Shown piece after piece: positions 32,752 through 40,464 of a stretch of DNA of 64,000 nt (positions within the stretch are counted from its first letter, which is position 1; the number at the start of each line of letters is the position of its first letter). Below the pieces are notes generated by a model. It saw only the letters and a list, made by a program, of their open reading frames with translations. It had not been told where the DNA came from and did not search any database. Source of the stretch: JAVBQG01 sp031549185 (lineage in GTDB: Bacteria; Synergistota; Synergistia; Synergistales; Synergistaceae); contig JAVBQG010000044.1 of the NCBI GenBank assembly GCA_031549185.1, positions 20,715 through 84,714 of the forward strand, read 5' to 3'. Position numbers and translations under genes: made by a program.

Positions 32752-35700
32752 TTACCCCAGGTACTTCTCCAGCTTGCCGAAGAGTTCGTCGAAGTCGACC
32801 GGTTTCCCGATGTGATCGTTCATCCCCGCCTGCAGGCATTTTTCGATATCCTCGCGGAATACGTTGGCCGTCATGGCCACGATCGGCACCCGCAGCGCCT
32901 GCGGTATCTCCATGGCGCGAATTCTCCGCGTCGCCTCCAGCCCGTCCATCTCCGGCATGTGTACGTCCATAAAGATGATGTCGTACCGCGAGGGATCGGC
33001 GGCGAACATCTCCACCGCTTCGCGTCCGTTTGTGGCGCAGTCGATGAGCAGGTCGGTGTCCTCCAGGATGGTGGTGACGATCTCCCGGTTGATGTCGATG
33101 TCCTCGACCAACAGGAGCGACTTTCCGGGAAAGCGTCTTCTGCCGGAGGGAGGAGCGCCTGTCATCTCGTTCAGCACGGACGAACTCATGTACCGGTTGA
33201 TGCAGTCCATGATCAGCGAGGGGAAGAGCGGTTTCGCCAGGAAACCGTCGACGCCGGCGTCGGTTGCCTCCTTCTCGATCTCGGTCCACTCCGACGCTGA
33301 TATCATGACGATGACAGAACGGCTCCCCTTCCTCTTTTTGAGCTCCCGCGTCAGTTCGATGCCGTCTACGTCCGGCATCTTCCAATCGACGAGAATCAGG
33401 TCGAACGGTTTGTCCGATTCGTCCACGATTTGGAGCGCTTCACGGGCGCCTGGCGCGGCCACGCAGGGTATCCCGAGGGCGGCCATGATATGGAGAATAT
33501 AGTCCAGCGTCTCCTGGGAGTCGTCCACGACGAGGATATTGAGCTTGCCCACGCCCGGTTTTCTCTTGCCGTTATCCAGCGCCTGTCTCGATCCCCTCTG
33601 CAAATTGACGGTGAATATGAACTTCGAACCGACGTCCGGCTCGGATTCGACCCAGATTTGTCCGCCCATGAGCTCCACGATGCGTTTGGAGATCGCGAGG
33701 CCGAGCCCGGTGCCGCCGAACTTTCGGGCGATGCTGCCGTCCGCCTGTTCGAAGGAGCGGAACAACTTGGCCTGTTGTTCCCTGGTGATGCCGATGCCGT
33801 TGTCCTCCACCTCGATCTGCAGCGTGACGCCGGCCTCTTCGTTTTGCAGGACTCTGACGTCGAGGTTGATCCTGCCTCTCTCCGGGGTGAACTTCGCCGC
33901 GTTTGTGAGCAGGTTCGTGATGACCTGCGAGAGACGCTGCTCGTCTCCGATCAGGGTCCTCGGCATCGTCGAGTCGACGTTCTGCTCGAGGCGTTGCGCC
34001 TTCTCCTGCATTCGGAAGTTGACGACGTTGATCACGTTCATCAGCATGCGGTCGAAGCTGAATTCGGAGGCGCTGAGTTCGAATCTGCCCGCCTCGATCT
34101 TCGACATGTCCAGGATGTCGTTGATGACGCCGAGAAGGTGGCGAGAGGCGCCGGCGATCTTTTCGAGGCTGTAGTCCTTTTTCTTCGGGTCGTCCGTGCC
34201 CTGCGCGATGCTGGTCATGCCGATGATCGCGTTCATGGGCGTCCGTATCTCGTGGCTCATGCGGGAGAGGAATTCGCTCTTCGCCCGGCTTCCCTCCTCC
34301 GCCAGCTCTTTTGCCGCGATGAGTTCCTTCTCCAGTTTGCGCATCTCGGTGATGTCGCTGGCGATGCCGCCGAGCTTGTTGTCCTCCATGCCGGTGATGA
34401 AGGCGGAGAATGCCATGACGCGTTTTTCGCCGTCCTTGCGGACCAACTCCAGCTCGAAGTCCAGCTGTCCCTGCCGGAGAATCTGCGGCACGAACTCCTC
34501 GCGGATACGCCGCACATCGTCTTCGGAGTAGAGGAGATCCAGCCCGCCCGCGACGAGCTCCTCCTTCGTATAGCCGGTGATCGCCGTCGCGGCCGGGTTG
34601 ACGTAGTCGATCCGGCCGTCGTTCGTGAGATACGAAATATATTGGGGCGAGCTTTCGACGATGGCGGAGAGGCTGCGCAACTGGTTTTCCATTCGCTGGC
34701 GGCTGAGAACGCCGGCGAGAACGCTCGCGACGAGTTTGGCGAGGTCGACGTCGCTCTGCGTCCACTTGCTCCTCTCGGATTTCCCGAAATCCAACACGCC
34801 CCACAGGGCGCCGTCGGCAAAAACCGGGATCAGCAGGAAGCGCGCCACCTCAGGGAAGTAGCGCGTCGCCTGCGCGCCGATCTCGATATCTCCGGAGTCC
34901 ACATATTCGATCGTCTCTCGGGCCAGGTTCTCGATCACGGCCGAGCGATCCGACGCTTTGAGCTCGATGACCCGGCCGAGCTGCCGGGGGAAGTCTTCGG
35001 CGACGTTGCGCCACTCCCCGCGGCATTCGATACGCCCCACTTTTTCGTCGTGCCGGATGAGCAGGATGCGGGCGATCCCCATGAACTCGCCCGTCATCTT
35101 GAGCGCCTCCGCGATCAGCGTGTCGAGATCCTCGTCCGACAGGAAGTTCCTGGTGATGGAGGTCATCAGCGCCTGCTGATCGAGGCGCTTTTGCAGGGCG
35201 AACTCGGCCGTCTTGATGTCCGTGATGTCCACCGAGTGCTGCAGGTGCATCTTCCGCCCGTCCGTCCAGCCGATCATGCTGTCCGTATTGCGGTAATAAT
35301 GTCCCGTTACCGTGTTGTGTTCCTCCCATACGACCGGCTCCGAGGGGTTCTTCTCCAGACTGTAGCAGGGACAGAAGTCGCAACGCTCGGAGAAGCCGGA
35401 TTGGAGAAGCTTCCAGCAGGTTTTTCCGACGGGCTCGCCTTCGATGGCAAAGTGGTTCTTCATTTTGTCGTTGATGAACAGGATTTCGTCGGTCGTCGGG
35501 TCCGAGACGTAGAGGTAGGCGTCCAGCCCGTTGAGGATGTTCTCGAGCACGGTGATGGAGATTTTCGATTGCTCGGCTGCCTGATGGCTCTCGTTCAGGC
35601 GCTCCAACATATCCTTGATGGCGTGGGCGAGCGTGTTGAGCTCTTCGTACTGCTCGTATCTCCGCTCGTCGATCGACTCGTTTCGGTCCACCTTGTCTAC

Positions 35701-36654
35701 TTCCGCGATCAGCCTTCCGAGAGGGCGCAACAGATGGCGCTCGGTGGTGATGAGAAGCGCCGCCATGATTGCCAGCAGGGCGAGAAAAAGCACGAGCGTG
35801 GTCGTCATGATAAGCGCCCGCCCGTTTGTATAGAGGACGCGCGGGTGATCGATCTCCAGTATGGAGTTGCGCGCGTCTCCGAGACCGTCGAGCGGCGTTT
35901 CCATCACGACGGTGTCCTTCCCCTTCAGTTCATAGCGGTCTTCGGAGAGGGGGTTCGAGGGATCCGCTTCGCGAATGCTGAAGCGTGTGGTGTCAAGCCG
36001 CGTCAGAGTTCTCATCTGCTCGTCGCCGAAGATTTTGGCGAAGGAGAGAGTTCCGACGGCCTTGCCGCTGTCGTCCGTCTTCAAAATCGGCATCGTGCAG
36101 AACATGTACGACTCTTCGCCCATAGCGATGAACCCGGTGTCGAAGTTGGGGCCGTCCTCGAGAAACTCGCCGGAGGTAGGGCGGTGTTTTTTCAATATGT
36201 CCTCGCCGATGGTGGTGAAACGGTCGCTCAGTCCCCCCGGCACGTCCAGGAGAGAGCCGCTCTTCGTCGCCCGGGAGCCGACATATACGTTTCGCCCGGC
36301 GGTGTCCTTGATCACGACAAAATCGACCTGGTACGTCGCCAGGTGCGTCCCGTCCTCCAGGTTTTCGCGGATGAAGCCGTCGTTTTTGCCCAGCGTGTAG
36401 AGATATGTCTCGTCCCAGCTCGACCAGGCGCGGGTGCTGAAGCGCAGGTTGTAGAGTTCGGTCGCGATGGCGCCGTGTATGGTATCGCCCAATTCGGAGA
36501 GGTGGTTGTGCTCCGCCTGTTTCAGCATGCGCATCATGTTTCCGAGAAAGACGAAGACGATGACGGCGATGCAGCAGACGGTGGCTATGCCGATTGCCGT
36601 GAAAACAAACGTACGCAACGAACGGGGCCTCTCACTGCGCTTCACATTTTTCAC
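32752..36654 (-). CDS. Hybrid sensor histidine kinase (CHASE4-like, HAMP, PAS, GAF, PAS, HisKA, HATPase, two receivers)
   Basis: This 1300-aa membrane sensor has a TM1 at about 16-40, a periplasmic CHASE4-like domain (about 55-275), TM2 (about 280-302) and HAMP (about 303-355). PAS1 (about 365-480) contains a Cys cluster (CDFCPCYSLEKNP). GAF (about 498-655) and PAS2 (about 665-785) follow. HisKA has the phosphorylated His in RMSHEIRTPMNAIIG (about 801), and HATPase has N-box NLLTNAAKF and GGTGLGLAISKRI. Receivers begin near 1040 (NILVVDDSQ) and 1180 (SLLLVEDIDINRE), and both keep their aspartates (LVDWKMPDVDG, FMDVHMPEMDG). There is no HPt domain, so phosphotransfer needs a separate partner. 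The signal is unknown. Confidence 0.92.
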   Translation of the reverse strand: MKNVKRSERPRSLRTFVFTAIGIATVCCIAVIVFVFLGNMMRMLKQAEHNHLSELGDTIHGAIATELYNLRFSTRAWSSWDETYLYTLGKNDGFIRENLEDGTHLATYQVDFVVIKDTAGRNVYVGSRATKSGSLLDVPGGLSDRFTTIGEDILKKHRPTSGEFLEDGPNFDTGFIAMGEESYMFCTMPILKTDDSGKAVGTLSFAKIFGDEQMRTLTRLDTTRFSIREADPSNPLSEDRYELKGKDTVVMETPLDGLGDARNSILEIDHPRVLYTNGRALIMTTTLVLFLALLAIMAALLITTERHLLRPLGRLIAEVDKVDRNESIDERRYEQYEELNTLAHAIKDMLERLNESHQAAEQSKISITVLENILNGLDAYLYVSDPTTDEILFINDKMKNHFAIEGEPVGKTCWKLLQSGFSERCDFCPCYSLEKNPSEPVVWEEHNTVTGHYYRNTDSMIGWTDGRKMHLQHSVDITDIKTAEFALQKRLDQQALMTSITRNFLSDEDLDTLIAEALKMTGEFMGIARILLIRHDEKVGRIECRGEWRNVAEDFPRQLGRVIELKASDRSAVIENLARETIEYVDSGDIEIGAQATRYFPEVARFLLIPVFADGALWGVLDFGKSERSKWTQSDVDLAKLVASVLAGVLSRQRMENQLRSLSAIVESSPQYISYLTNDGRIDYVNPAATAITGYTKEELVAGGLDLLYSEDDVRRIREEFVPQILRQGQLDFELELVRKDGEKRVMAFSAFITGMEDNKLGGIASDITEMRKLEKELIAAKELAEEGSRAKSEFLSRMSHEIRTPMNAIIGMTSIAQGTDDPKKKDYSLEKIAGASRHLLGVINDILDMSKIEAGRFELSASEFSFDRMLMNVINVVNFRMQEKAQRLEQNVDSTMPRTLIGDEQRLSQVITNLLTNAAKFTPERGRINLDVRVLQNEEAGVTLQIEVEDNGIGITREQQAKLFRSFEQADGSIARKFGGTGLGLAISKRIVELMGGQIWVESEPDVGSKFIFTVNLQRGSRQALDNGKRKPGVGKLNILVVDDSQETLDYILHIMAALGIPCVAAPGAREALQIVDESDKPFDLILVDWKMPDVDGIELTRELKKRKGSRSVIVMISASEWTEIEKEATDAGVDGFLAKPLFPSLIMDCINRYMSSSVLNEMTGAPPSGRRRFPGKSLLLVEDIDINREIVTTILEDTDLLIDCATNGREAVEMFAADPSRYDIIFMDVHMPEMDGLEATRRIRAMEIPQALRVPIVAMTANVFREDIEKCLQAGMNDHIGKPVDFDELFGKLEKYLG

Positions 36655-37180
36655 CTCAATGATGAATTGGGGGTCTTTTATTCTAAAATTCTCTATGGGA
36701 CGAGAGTGCGCAAGTATTATACTTCTTTTGGCTGAAAAAGGGTGTGGTTTGCGGAAAGCGAGCGAATTTCTATTTTGTCTATCCCTCGATGTACGGCAGA
36801 ATGTCGCTCAAATCCCGTGTTCGCAAATAGCAGGACGCGTTAGTCCTGTGTACATATTTCATCTGCTCGCATTATCGAAATAACATTGTTTTTGAAGTCC
36901 CTAAACTCTTCAAGGCATAAAATGCGAAAGGGGAGTCGATTATTTTTCACGCTCCCTTGACGTAATTTCGGGCGAGGGATAAGATGTTCATGATGTTTGT
37001 AAATGCGAACATATTGTTTGTCGCATGTAAAGGGGGCGTGAAACGGGTTTAAGCGGATAAAGGGCGCGACGGCGGCTCGGGCGGTGTGTTCCAAACGCCT
37101 GCAATGTGGCTATGCGAGGGGAGGTTGCACGTTTGAAAATGTTTGTATTATGAAACAATTAATGATGAGGGGGTGTTTTG
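36655..37180. other. AT-rich divergent intergenic region
   Basis: This 526-bp region lies between the divergent hybrid-kinase and DUF4198 genes and is clearly AT-richer than the rest. I see two inverted repeats, CAGGAC-GCGTTA-GTCCTG (about 36828-36845) and ATGCGA...TCGCAT around 37001-37026, but no convincing promoter and no known riboswitch. A short minus-strand frame inside it has no ribosome binding site or family character. It probably holds both promoters and their regulatory sites. Confidence 0.4.
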
Positions 37181-38779
37181 ATGAGCCTGTTCAAGGTTCG
37201 TCGTAATATCGCGCGCTGTGGAATGTTGGCATTGCTTCTAGCGGCGGTCCTTGTTTTCGGTGCGCTCAGGGCCGAGGCGCACTGTTTCATCGTGAGGGCG
37301 GAGGGGTATTCCGTGCCGGTGGGCGCGAAAATCGGCGTCTGGGTCTCGCTCAGCGAGCCGCTCGCTGGGCCGGGGCTCTCCATCTACGGCTTTACGAATA
37401 CCGTGACGGGCAAAGTCGTCTACGTCAGCGGCAAGACGGCCGATCTCGGTTCGTTCTCGTACTACAACACGAAAGACCCTTCGAACACGAACCCCGCCAG
37501 CGCCGACGTCCAGAGGACCGAGGCGACGATCGAAGAAGGCGGGACGGCTCTGATCGGAGCAAAACTTGAGATGTCCATGATGCCGATGGCGCCTGCATAC
37601 TTCGTCGGCTATTCGAAGTACGCCGTAAACCCGGCGGCCGACGGCGTTGCCCAGAAACCGATCGGGGGCGGCGACGTGCTGGAGGTTGTCCCGGTGGGCG
37701 ACCTCAACGCCGTAACGGCAGGCACGGCGTTGAGCGTGAGGGTTTTCTTCAAGGGGCAGCCTCTGGCGAACTGCGAGATCGGAGCGGCCTACGACGGAGC
37801 GCCGGTTCCCGCCGGCGAGGAGCAGAATCTGGTCATCACGGGCAAGACCGACGCCTCCGGTTTCTTCAGTCTGACGCCGGATCGCGCGGGGCTTTGGGCG
37901 ACCGAGGCGGGGCACGAGACGGTTCCTGCCTCCCCGCAGGCGGGTGTGCGCGACGTCGATTATTACGGCGCGTCGCTTCTCTTTCAGGTGTCGAGCGGTT
38001 CGGTGGAATTCGAGGAGATCGGCGTCACTGATCTCCTGGTCACGCAGGCTAACAACAGGGCCGGGGTAGAGTTCGGGGCCGTCGTGGACGGCGTTCCGGA
38101 GGTCGAGGCCTTCATGGGCGCGAACAACATGATCATGGCGCATCACGCCGTGTCTGCGCCGAACGGCAGCACGGCTCCGTACACCGTGGGTCCGAATCAG
38201 CTGTCCGGGGACAGCGGGTTTTCCTTCGATATTCCGGTTCCCCTGGCGGGAGGAAAGTCCGCGCTGGTCGGCGTCGAGGCGATGTACGTCTTTACGCCCG
38301 ACAACCTGGGGCAGACGACCTTCGACCGGATGGTAGAGCGTGTGAAGGCGTTGCCGACCGTCTCCTCCGGAGGTATGACGTTCGTGATTCCCGATCCCGG
38401 TTCCCTTCTGCCGGATCTGGGGCTGGGAATTTACGCGAAATACCCCGACGGGGCCGTTCGCGAGATTACCGCTCTGGTGCAGTATGGGCTGGAGATCTCC
38501 CAGATCGGCGCGGGGATTATCACGATGGTTTACGGCGGCATGACGTCCGATCACGACGCCTCGGCCTCCCAGCTGTCTCTTCCGTTCTCGCTTGCCGGCG
38601 GGGCGGGATCCGTCCTCTACGACGGAAAACAGGACGGCACGCTGACCGGTACCTGGTACATCGCCCGGCGCAGCAACGGTGGTGGCGGCAGCGGTTGCGA
38701 CTCCGGCTTCGGTGCGCTGGCGTTGCTGGGGGGCGCCGTTGTTCTGCGCAGGACCGTTTTCAGGCGCAATTTCGACTGA
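37181..38779 (+). CDS. DUF4198-type secreted protein with Synerg-CTERM tail
   Basis: This 532-aa protein has a signal peptide (about 1-34, ending ALRAEA). A DUF4198-like domain (about 35-270) follows with AHCFIVRAEGYSVPVGAKI, FFKGQPLANCEIGAAYDGAP and a Y-Y-G-A-S-L-L-F-Q end. A second region (about 275-490) has no family I can name. The tail GGGGSGCDSGFGALALLGG plus LRRTVFRR is a Synerg-CTERM anchor. Its first half is paralogous to the 266-aa DUF4198 protein two genes downstream. DUF4198 proteins are often linked to metal (nickel/cobalt) uptake, but no transporter is adjacent. ATG 37181 follows GAGGGGG at 7 nt. Confidence 0.8.
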   Translation: MSLFKVRRNIARCGMLALLLAAVLVFGALRAEAHCFIVRAEGYSVPVGAKIGVWVSLSEPLAGPGLSIYGFTNTVTGKVVYVSGKTADLGSFSYYNTKDPSNTNPASADVQRTEATIEEGGTALIGAKLEMSMMPMAPAYFVGYSKYAVNPAADGVAQKPIGGGDVLEVVPVGDLNAVTAGTALSVRVFFKGQPLANCEIGAAYDGAPVPAGEEQNLVITGKTDASGFFSLTPDRAGLWATEAGHETVPASPQAGVRDVDYYGASLLFQVSSGSVEFEEIGVTDLLVTQANNRAGVEFGAVVDGVPEVEAFMGANNMIMAHHAVSAPNGSTAPYTVGPNQLSGDSGFSFDIPVPLAGGKSALVGVEAMYVFTPDNLGQTTFDRMVERVKALPTVSSGGMTFVIPDPGSLLPDLGLGIYAKYPDGAVREITALVQYGLEISQIGAGIITMVYGGMTSDHDASASQLSLPFSLAGGAGSVLYDGKQDGTLTGTWYIARRSNGGGGSGCDSGFGALALLGGAVVLRRTVFRRNFD

Positions 38780-38810
38780 GGGCACATTCGGCAGGAGGAG
38801 GCGTAATGTC

Positions 38811-39437
38811 ATGATGGAAGCATTTTGGAATCAATGCGGCAGGCCGAGAGGATCGTTTGCGCCCCTCCTGTTGGGGATGATGAACGTCTTTCACAAACCG
38901 CTCATCAAGTCGGTGTTGGCGGAAATTCCGATCGAGCCGACTCACATGGTTCTGGATATCGGCTGTGGAGGCGGCAACGCGATCGCCCTTCTGGTCGGAA
39001 AGGCGCACAGGGTTTACGGGGTGGACATCTCTCCCGAGTCGGTGAAAAAGGCGTCCTCGAAAAACAAAAAATACATCGACGCGGGGCGGGTCTTCATATC
39101 GCAGGCGGAGGCGGCGTCTCTTCCGTTCGCCGACGGCACCTTCGACCTCATCACGGCCTTCGAGACGATTTATTTCTGGGGCGACCTGGCTGCGAATTTC
39201 AGGGCCGTCCTGGCGAAACTCAAGCCGGGCGGTCTCTTTCTGGCGGCCTGCGAGGCGTCGCGGAAAGATGACGAAACGCAGAATGTCTTCGAAAAAATGT
39301 CGGGCGGCAACGTGAGGGTTTATTCCCACCGGGAACTGCGGAAGATTTTCGAACGGTCCGGGTTCTCCTCCGTTTCGACATATTGCAAAAACAAACCGCA
39401 GTGGCTCTGTATCGGCGGCAGAAGGGCCGCAAAATAA
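38811..39437 (+). CDS. Class I SAM-dependent methyltransferase
   Basis: This 208-aa protein is of the Methyltransf_11 type. Motif I is VLDIGCGGGNAIALL (about 44-58), followed by YGVDISPESVKKA, AEAASLPFADGTFDLI and LKPGGLFLAACEA. The substrate is unknown. ATG 38811 follows AGGAGGAGG at 9 nt. It lies between two DUF4198 genes and is likely co-transcribed with both. Confidence 0.88.
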   Translation: MMEAFWNQCGRPRGSFAPLLLGMMNVFHKPLIKSVLAEIPIEPTHMVLDIGCGGGNAIALLVGKAHRVYGVDISPESVKKASSKNKKYIDAGRVFISQAEAASLPFADGTFDLITAFETIYFWGDLAANFRAVLAKLKPGGLFLAACEASRKDDETQNVFEKMSGGNVRVYSHRELRKIFERSGFSSVSTYCKNKPQWLCIGGRRAAK

Positions 39438-39464
39438 CAAAAAACAAACAGGAGGAGTTATACG

Positions 39465-40265
39465 ATGATTTCAAGAACGCAAAAGAGAGGTTTCGACCGT
39501 TTTATTCTGGCGGCAGTGGCGGTTCTATTTTTGATGGCCGGGAGCGCAGATGCGCATATGTTCGTGCTCAAGGCCGATAAAATGAAAGCCGGGAAGGGTG
39601 AGTTCGTGACCGTCTGGGCCGGATTGGCGGAGCCGCTGATCGCGATGGACATGTCAAGGGCGATGCTGCTGTCGATGGGGTATGATGTCTACGAGACCGC
39701 CGACGTGCAATATGCCGACGGCCACGAGACGTCACTTCCGGGGACGGGTTTCAAGCCGACGAACGTGAATGATCCCGCTAATGTCGATCCGCTGAAGGCC
39801 ACTGCCGAGGTCGACCGATTCCAGGTCGTCGCGGAGGGCACGGCAGTGCTTCATGGAAAGTTTGTTATGACAAATAAAGAGGGCAAGAAGACGGTCTGTT
39901 TCGCCAAGACCTTCGTGAATCTGACGAACGACGGCATGGCGACGAAACGGTATGCCGGGGACGATGTGGCGGAGGTCCTCTTCAGGAAGAACACCGACGG
40001 ATATAAAAAGGGCGACAAGGTTGCCGTGCAGGTATTGTTGAGGGGCAAACCGCTGGCGAACGCAGATGTGTCCGCGACCTATGACGGCGCTCCGGCACAG
40101 AAGCCGGGCAGCCCGCAGAACGAGTATTTGACGCTGAAGACGAACGCCCGGGGAGAAGCGGAATTCATGCTGGACCGCGCAGCCCTTTGGGCAGTCACGA
40201 TCGAATACAGCGACCAGGCCGACGGAATCCGCTACCGCTCGAGCGCGCTCTTCGAAGTGGAGTAG
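39465..40265 (+). CDS. DUF4198 family periplasmic protein
   Basis: This 266-aa protein has a signal peptide ending near MAGSADA (about 31), then AHMFVLKADKMKAGKGEFVT and the DUF4198 marker VLLRGKPLANADVSATYDGA, and ends RYRSSALFEVE. It is a beta-sandwich-rich protein of unknown role; family members occur near nickel and cobalt transport genes. The ATG has GGAGGAG upstream. It is shorter than its paralogue at 37181 because it lacks the second region and the sorting tail. Confidence 0.85.
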   Translation: MISRTQKRGFDRFILAAVAVLFLMAGSADAHMFVLKADKMKAGKGEFVTVWAGLAEPLIAMDMSRAMLLSMGYDVYETADVQYADGHETSLPGTGFKPTNVNDPANVDPLKATAEVDRFQVVAEGTAVLHGKFVMTNKEGKKTVCFAKTFVNLTNDGMATKRYAGDDVAEVLFRKNTDGYKKGDKVAVQVLLRGKPLANADVSATYDGAPAQKPGSPQNEYLTLKTNARGEAEFMLDRAALWAVTIEYSDQADGIRYRSSALFEVE

Positions 40266-40283
40266 CGAACTGTAAGGATATGG

Positions 40284-40327
40284 CGCAGGCCGGAAGAGAG
40301 CTTCTTTCTTTCGGCCTGCGTCGGGTT
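40284..40327 (+). terminator. Intrinsic terminator after the DUF4198 gene
   Basis: CGCAGGCCG (40284-40292) and CGGCCTGCG (40312-40320) form a 9-bp perfect stem with a 19-nt loop, followed by TCGGGTTT. It ends just before a small minus-strand ORF. Confidence 0.6.
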
Positions 40328-40456
40328 TCACGGTTTGTTCCGAATCGCGCTCCACGCCTCGTCATGGGTGAACCATTTGGTATGGGGATCCTGGGCCTCC
40401 GCCAAGGATTCCTCTAGCTTGCGCTCGACATACTTTTCATACTCCAAATCGTGCAC
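40328..40456 (-). CDS. Short antitoxin-like protein, or C-terminal remnant of one
   Basis: A 42-aa frame runs from GTG 40456 to TGA 40328: it begins MHDLEYEKYVERKLEESLAE and ends FTHDEAWSAIRNKP. The pattern of a short acidic helix, a linker, then x-T-H-D-E-[AV]-x-x-x-[IL]-R resembles the C-terminal end of RelB-like 'stability determinant' antitoxins. No toxin lies beside it. It starts 8 bp after the mutS2 stop and has a weak ribosome binding site; the frame continues upstream into mutS2 without a stop. Confidence 0.45.
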   Translation of the reverse strand: MHDLEYEKYVERKLEESLAEAQDPHTKWFTHDEAWSAIRNKP

Positions 40457-40464
40457 GGTTAGGC

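Noticed and set aside
33430..36735. A 1101-codon plus-strand frame opposite the hybrid kinase
   Set aside because: It mirrors the kinase, has no domain motif and has the composition expected of the complement of a GC-rich gene.
36840..37094. 84-codon minus-strand frame in the AT-rich gap
   Set aside because: No ribosome binding site, no hydrophobic or domain pattern, and poor codon usage.
36655..37180. A cobalamin or nickel riboswitch before the DUF4198 operon
   Set aside because: I looked for the conserved cobalamin and NiCo cores and found none; the gap only shows small hairpins.
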